From: Paragonimus skrjabini miyazakii
Taxonomy: Eukaryota > Platyhelminthes > Trematoda > Plagiorchiida > Troglotrematidae
Direction: 5' to 3'
DNA: 64,000 nt
NCBI GenBank assembly: GCA_014338405.1
Contig: JTDE01000021.1
Coordinates: forward strand, 450,109 to 514,108
Shown here: in pieces, positions 52,832 to 63,189 of the stretch
Numbering within the stretch: the stretch's first letter is position 1
Layout of the letters: every line of letters starts with the position of its first letter
The notes under the pieces: model-generated
The model's database searches: none
Seen by the model: the letters and a program-made list of their open reading frames with translations, nothing else
Told to the model about the DNA's origin: nothing
Translations under genes and position numbers: made by a program

Positions 52832-53760
52832 TGTTCCTATTGGAAACGCCAAAATTAACTGCATGCATTTTTAACGCGTCGGTTAGTAATGGAATGACAA
52901 TGAATTTTCACTATCTATAACGACTAAATATGATCACTGTCGTCCACCCTCATATGAACCCGTGATAGAAATATCTTCAGTATCCATTCATCCATCACGA
53001 TTTACAAGTTTCCGACGACTAGGGTTCTCCTAGACCAAACGTTTTTGTTGTCAAATCACAAAGTTCATTTACTCGGGCAAAATTTGTGTAGCATATTGGG
53101 TCTTGGCAATCTTTAGCAATGATTGCTTTCAGTTTCACGCGTAATGACCACTTTAAATCAAAAGATCGCATCATTTGACGGTCTTGGATATTTGGATTGT
53201 TATGCATGGAAACTAAAGCTGTACGCATACACTTTTCTTTTACCCCTTGCATTATCAATGACTACGAATTCACGAATGATGCTGTTGTCAACATATCAGT
53301 AAACAAGCAGTGACTGAGTAGTTAACCCAATGAGTTATTCAATCGTTCACTCCAATGATTGCCTCTAGGTCTAAGTAAAGGAAGGGCCGTAATCAACTCT
53401 TAATGTGTTGAATACGTACGCGTAACACCAAACTCACAATTCACTTCAACTGATTCACATTTTAGTCCAGTGTAACTTTTGTTCTTTACCACTACCTCAC
53501 ATCATTTGAAAATGTGTCGTATGTTTCCTGCAAGACATATGTTGTTTCATCAATTGATCTGGTCAATAACACAAGTACTAAGCTCAGATGATTTCCAGGT
53601 TGACTGAAGGTCAGCACTTTTATTTCACTGACAGCCATTCAACAATTCATACAGTTTTCAAATGCGCTGACATAAACAGTCCGAACGCTGGTGGCATTGA
53701 CGTGACAATAAATGTATGTCCTATTTTGAATGGTGACCCAGTTGATGCCCACTACCTTAC
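52832..53760. other. gene-free stretch
   Basis: Nothing recognised. Confidence 0.4.
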
Positions 53761-53774
53761 AAACGCAAAATTAT
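53761..53774. repeat. Target-site duplication, left
   Basis: aaacgcaaaattat, identical to 54051-54064. Confidence 0.9.
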
Positions 53775-53855
53775 CATATAGATTGAACATCACCCACAAT
53801 TGATCGCAGCTGTCGCATTCCCATAGACTTTCTAGTCGGCCCCTTTCGAAAAGAA

Positions 53856-53900
53856 GCACTAGACTCGAGTTTCGCTCTCACTAGAGCTCGTCAGTAGTGC
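53856..53900 (-). ncRNA. Hammerhead ribozyme, type I, 45 nt
   Basis: Read on the minus strand: stem I GCACTA; core CTGACGA; stem II GCTCT with loop AGTG and AGAGC; core GAAA; stem III C-TCGA-G closed by the A-U pair; cleavage triplet GTC; then stem I TAGTGC. Stems I (6 bp) and II (5 bp) pair perfectly and all core nucleotides are present. Stem III is only two pairs with a TCGA loop, but the ACTCGAGT segment is self-complementary, so two RNAs could form a longer shared stem III, as known for short-stem-III hammerheads. Predicted cleavage is after the C of GTC (53862). Confidence 0.9.
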
Positions 53901-53918
53901 ATATCATCGCCACTACCG

Positions 53919-53973
53919 GGACTTGAACCACGGACATTCTGTTCATGAGGCAACCGTGTTTACCACTGTGCCA
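53919..53973 (-). promoter_or_regulatory. tRNA-type pol III internal promoter of the hammerhead SINE
   Basis: A box tggcacagtggt (53962-53973) and B box ggttcaagtcc (53919-53929). Both fit the usual consensus well, with normal spacing. Confidence 0.82.
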
Positions 53974-54050
53974 TTGACCTCACGTTAGGCGATTAATTGT
54001 GGGTGATGTTCAATCTATATGAAAATCAAAATCCCCTACTACTCATCAGT

Positions 54051-54064
54051 AAACGCAAAATTAT
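54051..54064. repeat. Target-site duplication, right
   Basis: Identical to 53761-53774. Confidence 0.9.
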
Positions 54065-55231
54065 AAGGGATTGTGAGTTATGCTCAGCTTATCCGATCAT
54101 CTCGAAATATGATCCAGCAAATTTCCTGTCATATTCAACGAGCGATCTACAATTGGGACTTTTCAATAAGCAGAAAGCTCAGGTATCATTGAAATTGGTG
54201 AACGTTTCCCGTTGTCTCTGTTAGGCTGTGGGATATTTGATTATAACGACTTCAGTATCAGTCGCAAGTGATTCGAGGTTTTTGTGTTCACACAAGCTTT
54301 TTTAGCCAGCCCCTTAAAACATAATTTTCCCACGGGAATGTCGTCAGATTGTGAATTCCGATGGCACGTACTATTGGTGATTTCTAACAAAGCAAAACTT
54401 GAGTCAACAAATTAGTTGATGAGACCCATGCGAATGAAAAACTTCGGCCAGTCGTGCGTGGCGGTCAGTTCGATTCAGTCAACGCCCCTGTTATTCGCCC
54501 GTTTTTTAGAATGTATTGATTAGCAGGTCAATAGAGAAAGGGTAACAGTGCAATTCCGCAGCGGTCTTCGTGTTGTCAGTGTACAGCAGTTGAAAAATTG
54601 ACTCCTTTGAGTTAAACACCTGTACTTTGTGCGTGCCTTGTTTTCCATCCTTAACATTGAGGTTACCGCTTGATATAGTCTTTCTGCAACCATGCATGGT
54701 AAAAGACGTGTCACCAAGCGCTTTTAGGCCACCAACCAGACTTGCATCGTTTTTAATCAATACCACTTGCATATTGGTGCATTCTAAGTTCAGCTACGTT
54801 ATGGTTGGTCGCCGGTCCGTGAGTTGGAGCAAATAACAATGCTAAGTAGACTGACAACTCGCGTCTGCTTGAGCTCGCTCGCAAAGCTCTGTTCAGCCGA
54901 CACGGCGCAGTCGTTCGTCTACACAGCCCAACAAAGTATGTTGCCATAAATGGGGCCAGCAGTCACCGATCACGAGCTTCGACCACACGCCTACTCGCAT
55001 GGCTTTTCTGTTTCAATGACTCAGCGGTCAACAGGTTATTTGCATCACGCTGTAGAATGGGGTGGATTGTAGCGTGTGTTTCTATGCACCAGGAGTCACC
55101 GATATGCGAAAAGTTTTATGCGTATTCCGGTCGTTCAAACCACCAGATGAGGTGGGTTGTAGGTGTCCACTAACAGTTCAAATTGGCATGACTGTTGGTA
55201 TGCTAAAAATAATTGAAAATCCCCGCAGAAA
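54065..55231. other. stretch with a weak retroviral-protease-like frame
   Basis: On the minus strand, 54506-54772 (88 codons) contains GLKALGDTSFTMHGCR, then SSGNLNVKDGKQG, faintly like the second half of a gypsy protease. There is no DTG or DSG in it, so I do not assign it. Base composition near 54780-54960 is visibly GC-richer than the surroundings. Confidence 0.3.
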
Positions 55232-55550
55232 TCATTGCGAACAATTTTGTTTTCAGCGAACAGAACTGTTTTCGATAAACTCTCATCTTAGGCCGGTACA
55301 ATTATATATCAAATCAAGAAACTAAGGAAAATTATTGATAAAAAATAGTACGAGGGTAAAGCGATTGGGTAAAACACAAACACGACTTCGTTGTGGTTAT
55401 GGTCACAAAGCAGGTGGGTTTTGGGAAGTCAGTGTTAATTGGGGTGAGTTGGGGGACGGGATCAAATTGTCGCGTGGGTTGACTGCAGGTGTTTAGCCAC
55501 GGTAATCCCAGGGTGTGAACGAACTGTTTTTAGACACACATATCCGGCTG
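55232..55550 (-). repeat. Left inverted arm of PLE (copy of 3' end)
   Basis: It includes the reverse complement of the last coding codons, carrying the same TAA as the right arm, and the whole 3' UTR. The outer end is tcattg at 55232. Confidence 0.95.
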
Positions 55551-57113
55551 TCTGATGAAACGAAATTTCGGAAAGAGAAATCCGGGAAAGACAAGACAGT
55601 GGCAATCGAGAAGGGATTCTGTAGGATTCTACGACGGTTGAAACAGGCTGACACCATTAGTGCGCATGTATTCGAGCCCATCCGTCCAACAGGAACCCGC
55701 ACCCCACTGCTGTACGGACTGCCAAAGATACACAAAGATGGAGAACCGCTTAGACCGATACTCGACTTGTGTAATTCGCCCTATCATGCTGTTGCGCAAT
55801 GGCTCGTGGTGATCCTGGAGCCGGACAAGAGAGAAGTTACAAAATACAGCTTGAGCGACACATTTGAATTCGTAGATTCTATTTCTGAGCTCAATGTGTC
55901 AAACAAGAAAATGCTATCCTTAGACGTTTCGTCCCTATTTACCAAAGTCCCCCTGGTCGAAACAATACACTTCTTGTGTGATTATATCGAAAGCTGCCGG
56001 AATAACGTCGGCCTACCTGTTTCTGAGCTGAAGAAGTTATTAATGTTATGTACTAGTAACATTCAGTTCCAATTTAATGGTGAGCTTTATCGCCAGATTG
56101 ATGGCGTAACTATGGGCTCACCGTTAGGCCCGGTACTGGCGGATATTTTCATGAGCATGTTTGAGAGCAACGAGCTGGACGAAATGATTAGAACAACCAG
56201 TAATTATCGACGATATGTAGATGATTTTTTTTGCGTAGTGGACAGGACGGAAGATTTACAGAAGTTGTTGACCGTTTTTAACAAGGCGCTTAAGAACCTC
56301 GTGTTCACGTTGGAACAAGAAAATGATGACCAGATGCCATTTCTAGACGTAGCACTAACACGCAGATCAGATGGATCGCTACAGCGAAGTGTATATGAAA
56401 GGAAAACCTGGAGTGGGCAATATCTACACTTCCACAGCTACGTACCGATTGGTCTGAAACGGGGTCTTGTACGTTGCTTGACAGATAGAGCAAAAAGAAT
56501 CAGTACGGAAGATACGATAGAATTGGAGTTAAGCATGCTACAATATCTCCTTTCTGGTAACGCCTATCCTGAGAAATTTATTATCAAAAACATGCAAGAG
56601 AGATCTACGCAAGCTCCAGTATACACAGCTGATAAGAAAAAGATCTATGTTACTTTGCCGTTCAAAGGGGACGCGGCAGCCGAGCTGATAACGTGCCAAC
56701 TAACTGACACGATCGGTAGTACCTATTATGCTGCAAGTCCTATCGTAATGTTCCACTCAAAACGGACGGTGCCACTTAATCTGAAAGATAATATTCCTAA
56801 CAATGTTGCCTCATTTTTGATCTATTCATTTGCCTGTTCCTGTGGTTCAGTATATACTGGTCGCACCACTAGGCGTTTATCAGAAAGAATTCGTGAACAC
56901 TGCCCGGCGTGGCTTCGCCCCGGAACAACAAAGAACATTAACACATCCATTCTGGCCCACCTAGTTGACTGTGACCGACACACAGACACAGGTAAAGCGT
57001 TTCGCATCGTCTACCGTGCCCCGGCCGCCGCATCACGAAAGATCAAGTGGCGCATCCTGTCTGTAGTCGAGGCGGTCGCAATCCGATTATGTCAGCCGGA
57101 TTTGTGTGTCTAA
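55506..57113 (+). CDS. PLE reverse transcriptase / GIY-YIG endonuclease, 5'-truncated, premature stop
   Basis: The frame is open from after TAA 55503-55505 to TAA 57111-57113. Numbering from codon 55515: fingers with TRTPLLYGLPKIHKDGEPL at about 60-78; SLDVSSLFTKVP (first catalytic Asp) at 134-145; DGVTMGSPLGP around 196-206; YVDD at 234-237; thumb to about 390; then the endonuclease with CSCGSVYTGRTTRRLSERIR at about 441-460, HLVDC near 486, and VVEAVAIRL near 516-524 carrying the presumed catalytic Glu. Lineage-B relatives continue QK(K/x)F to LPW, so the TAA replaces a Gln codon 11-12 residues before the usual end. The first in-frame ATG is at 55909, inside the RT domain, so no proper start exists. 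By family knowledge the protein primes reverse transcription at an endonuclease nick. Confidence 0.93.
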   Translation, partial: SQGVNELFLDTHIRLSDETKFRKEKSGKDKTVAIEKGFCRILRRLKQADTISAHVFEPIRPTGTRTPLLYGLPKIHKDGEPLRPILDLCNSPYHAVAQWLVVILEPDKREVTKYSLSDTFEFVDSISELNVSNKKMLSLDVSSLFTKVPLVETIHFLCDYIESCRNNVGLPVSELKKLLMLCTSNIQFQFNGELYRQIDGVTMGSPLGPVLADIFMSMFESNELDEMIRTTSNYRRYVDDFFCVVDRTEDLQKLLTVFNKALKNLVFTLEQENDDQMPFLDVALTRRSDGSLQRSVYERKTWSGQYLHFHSYVPIGLKRGLVRCLTDRAKRISTEDTIELELSMLQYLLSGNAYPEKFIIKNMQERSTQAPVYTADKKKIYVTLPFKGDAAAELITCQLTDTIGSTYYAASPIVMFHSKRTVPLNLKDNIPNNVASFLIYSFACSCGSVYTGRTTRRLSERIREHCPAWLRPGTTKNINTSILAHLVDCDRHTDTGKAFRIVYRAPAAASRKIKWRILSVVEAVAIRLCQPDLCV

Positions 57114-57411
57114 AAACAGTTCGTTCACACCCTGGGATTACCGTGGCTAAACACCTGCAGTCAACCCACGCGACAATTTGATCCCGTCCCTCAACTCACC
57201 CCAATTAGCACTGACTTCCTAAAACCCACCTGCTTTGTGACCATAACCACAACGAAGTCGTGTTTGTGTTTTACCCAATCGCTTTACCCTCGTACTATTT
57301 TTTATCAATAATTTTCCTTAGTTTCTTGATTTGATATATAATTGTACCGGCCTAAGATGAGAGTTTATCGAAAACAGTTCTGTCCGCTGAAACTAAAATT
57401 GTTCTCAATGA
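57093..57411 (+). repeat. Right inverted arm: coding end and 3' UTR of PLE
   Basis: It begins at cagccgga in the last codons. After the TAA at 57111-57113 the same frame stays open to a TAA at 57309-57311 and encodes the conserved KQFVHTLGLPW end. The hairpin ACAG-TT-CTGT is at 57374-57383. Confidence 0.93.
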
Positions 57412-58384
57412 CTGTTTGTGTTTCAAACCTTTCCCCAAGCAAGCGGTGCAATTCCAATTTATCTCGTTCCCTAAATTGGTTCAGCAACAAAAACAGCGGC
57501 GAAAGAGAAAGACATTTTGTTTTGCCCCGAAATCACCGTCATCAACGATGTGAACAATAACGATAAGAAGTGTGACGTTATAACCTCATATAACTTGTTG
57601 ACGGTCGTACACACATCACAAAAAAACAAATATTAATTAGCATGACTTCGTATCAAAGTACACCATTCACAAGTCTTCTGTTTTACACCGCATATAAAAA
57701 GTGGTGTAAGCTTGATTATACAGCAAAGATAATAATGTGTTATGCAAATCGCTAAACAGATTAGTCGGTTAGCAAATTCCATAAGCAGTTCGTTACAATG
57801 GAATGACCACCAGAGTGAAGTGTGTGTTTCAGATGTCTACAACAAAGCAGCTGTCTACTATATACTGCAACAGTGGCCCAAGAAAACAATCCGTGTGCAG
57901 AACATCAGATGTGAGAGCCGAAGTTTGTTTAATACGGGCGTGTTTTCTTGCTTTAAGGTATCCCAGTTGATACGAACATATTCCCACAAATCAACACTAC
58001 AGATATCTAGCTTAAAAATCAGAACGGTAGAGACGTGCTTGTTTACACTCCTCTTTTCTGGGTGTTTTTGGTTGATTACAAATATATTATAAGAGTCGTT
58101 TTCTATAATTTTTTGTATAAAGCCTAAAACCCTCATGAAAAAATTGCGTCTAATAAAATGAGCTTAACAGAAAAAAACGAGATGATTGATATCAGTGGAC
58201 ACTGCAAAACATGGGTATTCATAAAAGCATTAAAATGACGGAAAGCTTATTAATGTGTCTCGGTTGTGACGAGACATAAATGCTTCATCTTGGAAACGGA
58301 TGGGTCCGTAAAAAGGAAACTCATACAGACACTTAATAAACTCAGACCAGCTTACCGTCAATCGAACTCTGTCCGGACAAAGGT
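57412..58384. other. stretch without recognised genes
   Basis: An ATG frame of 116 codons at 57742-58092 ends in a hydrophobic segment. No motif was recognised. Confidence 0.35.
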
Positions 58385-58475
58385 GTGTTTTTGAAAGGAA
58401 GCACTAAAGGAGCTCAATAAAACTTTTATGGGAAAACAACGTTAATCAATTGTGAGTGATGTCCGATTTGAATCA
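58385..58475 (+). mobile_element. Hammerhead SINE 3' tail remnant
   Basis: tttatgggaaaacaacg, then ttaatcaattgtgagtgatg, resembles the spacer and 3' terminus of the 53.8 kb SINE. The promoter and ribozyme portions are not recognisable. Confidence 0.42.
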
Positions 58476-61400
58476 ACAAAAATCTCATGCCGCTTCAAAA
58501 TGTATGTTGTCTGAGTGCGCTTTAATACCCATCAAGGCTTGTACTCAGTTTGATCAAAACGTTAATCGACTACCATCTCTCCATGGGTAAATTTCTTTCC
58601 GTAGTCTGTTGAGCATGCTTGATTTATAGTTTTGTTCTTACTCCACAATGCTTCATAACTTTCTTCTGGTGTTCAGTTATAACTGGAATATCATTCCACA
58701 CAAATATTCCACTTGATAATTGACAGAATATCTATGTAGATAATGAGAAACCATGTGAGTTACCACTTTGTTCAGTGACACTGTTAATGTATGACAGTGT
58801 GAAACTACTTGAATGTTTTGTAAGTGTCTAAACACCTACTTCTTGTCCTCACAATTATCGTCTGATCTCACTTCAAATTACGATGTTAAATTAGGTTGTC
58901 AAAACATCCAGATCATATAGCATGAAATTACACAAGTAGTGTCACCTGGTACAATGACAACACGTCTGCAAGCTAAACAGTCAGAAGGTAGCCAGATATT
59001 AACAACTTGCAAGTTTTGATAAACAGATATTTTCGACAAGCATGAATCTTATCCACGACTGGACAATGAACTCCGGTCTGAGTCTTCATGAGTTGGCCGT
59101 GTTGATCATTGTACGATATCAGGCACCACCAGCTTATCCTAACTAAATGCTCAACCACATTTACTTGTCAGTGATAATCAAGTCGTCCAATCGTCCCGAA
59201 AGGAGATTTGGTTACTGCAAGCTGTGTACGATCAATAACCCAACGATGAGGACTTCTCGATTGAATGGAAGTCACCGATACTAGTACAACGTCAGAGAGC
59301 TATTTTGAATACCGACGATAACCGACTATTTGGTCCGATGGAATAAGCTGATGATAGGAGAATGTTTAAATATTATAGTGGTTCAAAATTCATAGCATTC
59401 CGTTCTCTCAATAGTGGACGTTTTATTACGTAACATTTTAAAGATGAAACGCAAGGAAACCGCAGATTCTCATGATCATCGCCCTGTGAGTTAACACTTG
59501 CACAGTTAAAACCTCCTACACATTCGCCGAAACTAGTGGTTTTAGTGAACAACAAGTGTCGTTCTATTAAACTCAGAGTAACATCACAATTCAGCTTCAA
59601 AATTATCGGAATGGTTTCCGACATTAATGGAGAAAAATGTTTATACTTTACGTCTGCTTGTTTTCTTCGAAAGTGAAGTTCGTTTTCTGTTTCTACATGA
59701 GTCTTGGTGAAATAATCTTGATGAGAGACAAAGAATGCGTTGTCATAGAATCCAAAACCATTATGCTACAGATTAGAAACGTAAATAACTTCTGACTTTG
59801 TTCGATAAAACAGTGAGAACATGCAACTCATAGAATGTTTTCCAGAGTAACATTTCGTTCACTCTGATCATACATGGACATGTGGCTGATTTTGAACGAG
59901 TCGAACGTTCACGGGGCAAAAGTCATAGCTTGAGGAATTTCGTATCTTCTTAGTGAATTCTCGCCAGGTTCATTTACTCTGCTTTAACGAAAATGTACTC
60001 TGTAATTGAACCGGAAATTGCTACCGGTCTGACGAAACGTCACGTTGGCCGTTCACATGGTGAGCTGTAATCATTAAAAAAAGAGGTTGGACTAACCAAT
60101 TCAGATGCAACATAGGTTGACCTAACCATGGAAAACCTCACGTGACTTCCGTTCTTTTGTTAATGTGATTTCGATTACGACACTCTTGAGGAAGGCCTTT
60201 GAAGTGGGTGGGACGTACAGTATTACAACTTGCTCGTGACTGCTTGTTATTCTCAGTCAATTTGCCTATAAAATGTTAAACACGATGCCCAAACTGTTTG
60301 ACTTCATTCGTACTAATTTAGTGCGGATGTCTTGCAGCAGAAACAAGTTTTTGTGGTATTTTTCTCTTCGCAGAATCCAACCAGTTAAACCGAAATTCGT
60401 GATCACTGCATAAGAAGCAACACTTTGTCTCGAGTTTCATGTTCATGTTTATGACTGTATAATACTTAGGTAAATATACCATGGTGTGATTCTCCGTGGT
60501 TTGATTTTCCCAAAACTGTCAGTTATTACAAGTGGTAACTAATCAGACATTATGCTATGTTGATCGTGGAATATCAAGTTAGTGAATGCTCCGCTCTTGG
60601 GTGTAAAGGTAGGTTTGTTTTTTTTAAAACGAGCGTTATAGATTCTAACAGCATAATCTTCGTCGCACATCACGATGTTTCAATCAAGGACGGTGAAAAA
60701 AATGAAAAAGGATTGAACCCTAAAACGAACGAGACAGGCGTGTCTCACAATAAACTTTTCCCTACTGAACTCTGTAATTTTTTTCAATAGTCCTATGATT
60801 AAACTGTACGGTTATTCTAAACATTATTGAGATAACATCTAGTGTAATGGAATCCGAATGAAATGAAATGACATTTTTCCGAAGATCCTAAGTGTGACAT
60901 TCGCAATGACACTGAACTATTTTGAAAATTGAACGTAAAATAGAGTTAGAGCAATGAACCTATGAAGGCTGGTAAGGGTTTTACTCTATAAATGTGATTT
61001 CACTATGCTGTTTAAAATTGGGATATGTAACTCGGTGACCGGTAGACAGTTAGATGATGGGAAACAGACACAATTTTGCTTTCATGCATCATTTATTCCA
61101 AACCGTTCCATTCTTAATGAATAAGTCTTGACACTGAAGAAGTAGTCATAATTTACGAATGCTGTATATACATATTTTGAGGTGGCTATTATTATTATTA
61201 ACGGGGAATCTGTCTCATAGGTGAAATCCCTCTCTGCCTCTTGTTTAAGGCAGCATATTCTGTTCATAAGTTTCATATCAGTCAGAGTTGGTGTGATCTC
61301 ATTACAGAAGTTTAGATGGTATGCCCCTCAACACACAATTTTGATAATTCTAAAAGCTGAAAAGATCAATTCTCCATCGACAAGAGTTGGTTTAATCTTA

Positions 61401-63189
61401 CTAACCCCAGTGTGACACCAGAAATCAATGGATGTCCGTCAAGACACGTCATTCTACGCTGCAGTGATGATGTAATAGTAAGCTTCAGATCAACCATAAA
61501 TATTATGCCGGCAACATACGCGGTTGAGTGGCTTTCTTTCAATCACGTCCTATAATTTTAAAATACTAACTTGATGACACCACTGCAAAGTAGACAGTGC
61601 TTTGTGAAACCAAAGTTTCATAAAACATTTCAAGCCTTGTACATAAGATGACTGTATAGCATAGTTATAAATAGCATGCAGAACTTGCGATTTGTGTGAA
61701 CTCATTTTCGAGTCAACATAACACACCTAAGTTTGAAACAGTTAACTCCCCACCTAAACCTTACTCTTAATGAGGTAAATTACAGGAATACGTCTTGTGA
61801 CTTCGAAGCGTCTTGCCTTCAGTAGCAAACGGCTTGATCATTTCATAACCAGTCATATTGCAACACAGTCTAATTCGCATTAGATCGGTGTATGCTGTCA
61901 CAGTGATCAATGATTGTTGGCTTAGTTTCTGTTTATCGAGTAGACGCTACTTTCTGAACGACAGTAATCAATGCACCAAAAATGCAACAAATCTTTTCAC
62001 CATATCGTTCATTTTATTGTTCAAGCCAGCTGAAGCTTCCTACAAAGTTCTCAAAATCACACTGAATAACCGGGGCTTTAACAGAAACGGTGGCTTGTTG
62101 GTAAAAGCAACATACTGTACGCTTGCTTGAACCATTGAAGAAGCGTGTCGTGAACATCAAAATAAGTGAGCTCATTTAAGTGTTATTTCTCTGTGGTGTA
62201 TTCTTGGTCTCTTAAAATTATACTTAGCAATGATTGTGGAATCATGAGGACGTGCCATCATATCTGCTTTACACATTTCTGAATCACGAGTTTTGAATCT
62301 TCTATGTCATACATGACGTTGTACCTTTTAACACTACAATTAGCAGCCGAAAAAAGAATGAGTCTGTTACTGTTGAAAACTAAGACTGACTAACACACAA
62401 GTGTAACAAACGCCGGAAGTCCACATATTCTATAGGCTTACCACAAATGATCGCTTCGTTTGGAAAAAAAAAATTTCTTGATCGATTGGAAATTTGTCAC
62501 ATATACGCAACCGAAATTACGCCATACCCCCAGACTGACACAAACTGTGTCCGCAGCACTTAATCATTATCAAACGGCAGAGACGTTTCCTCAATGTTCA
62601 CTTGAATTTAACGAACGTAAAACGTATAAACTTATCGGTTGTTTTTCTGCGCGCGTTGCTTCATATCCTCAGATGGCAAACATGTGTGATTTTCAGCTGC
62701 CGTAATAAATATTAAAGTATTTGGTCCCCCTCTTTATTGTCCAAAATGTTTACTGTTCACGTCGATAGACTGCGTTCTTTCCAATTTATCAACCTCCACA
62801 TCTACTCATTATTCAAACCTTTTCAGGGCACCGTTCAAACTCACGTTAGTTCATCAGGACTACTACAATTGCTGATTGTTCTTTCCTGTGATTCGTCGTC
62901 GTGGCAACAAGTGGTAACTAACTGATGGCCCAAACTTGAACAATGTAACCACATATGCGCTGAACTTACACAGTCGCTGAATAATCACAAAACATGGAAA
63001 AAGTGTTCTCCCATTATAAGTCATATACATTCAGTCTATATGAAAGTTAGTACAAAAGATTAGTGGAATTTCATAAGTGCAGAAAGAAAAGGTATGTTGC
63101 GATATGTTGACATTTCGTTTACTTCAAATTGTGCTTGGTTTAAATCACCAAAAGACCAGTTCTACACAACCAAGAACGCTGGTTGTTTG
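58476..63189. other. gene-free AT-rich stretch
   Basis: Only short random frames are present (maximum 90 codons at 61858-62130). A short (att)n run is near 61188. Nothing else was recognised. Confidence 0.4.

Larger units (their letters stand above)
53775..54050 (-). mobile_element. Hammerhead SINE with target-site duplication, best copy
   Basis: A 276-bp element sits between perfect 14-bp repeats aaacgcaaaattat (53761-53774 and 54051-54064), the mark of target-primed insertion. On the minus strand, in order, it has: a roughly 30-nt leader; a 34-bp terminal arm (53989-54022); an A box tggcacagtggt (53962-53973); a B box ggttcaagtcc (53919-53929); the hammerhead (53856-53900); a spacer; and the inverted terminal arm (53774-53807; 1 mismatch in 34). 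A tRNA-type pol III promoter upstream of a hammerhead is the layout known for the Sm-alpha SINE of schistosomes. It encodes no protein and would depend on another element's RT. Confidence 0.9.
55232..57411 (+). mobile_element. Penelope-like element, lineage B, youngest copy, 319-bp inverted ends
   Basis: The composite has an inverted copy of the element's 3' 319 bp (55232-55550) fused to a 5'-truncated forward copy (55551-57411). The arms (55232-55550 and 57093-57411) have equal length with 8 mismatches (97.5%). The forward copy keeps RT and GIY-YIG in one uninterrupted frame. The 5' junction falls inside LSDETKF, so the N-terminal region present in the 28 kb copy is missing. The forward frame enters from antisense arm sequence without an ATG. 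No target-site duplication was visible at the outer ends. It is the least damaged retroelement here, but as it stands it probably cannot make a complete protein. Confidence 0.95.

Noticed and set aside
54001..54050. Second hammerhead core (CTGATGAG on the minus strand near 54044)
   Set aside because: No GAAA at the required distance and no pairing stems.
42190..57411. PLE composites as DNA transposons with terminal inverted repeats
   Set aside because: The arms contain the PLE 3' UTR (and coding end), the cargo is RT plus GIY-YIG, and no transposase or short TSD is present.
57742..58092. 116-codon ATG frame with hydrophobic end
   Set aside because: No recognised family; the hydrophobic tail is common in AT-rich random frames. 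Not called as a gene.
60020..60060. CTGACGAAAC as a hammerhead core
   Set aside because: No room for stem II between CTGACGA and a GAAA, so the fold is impossible.
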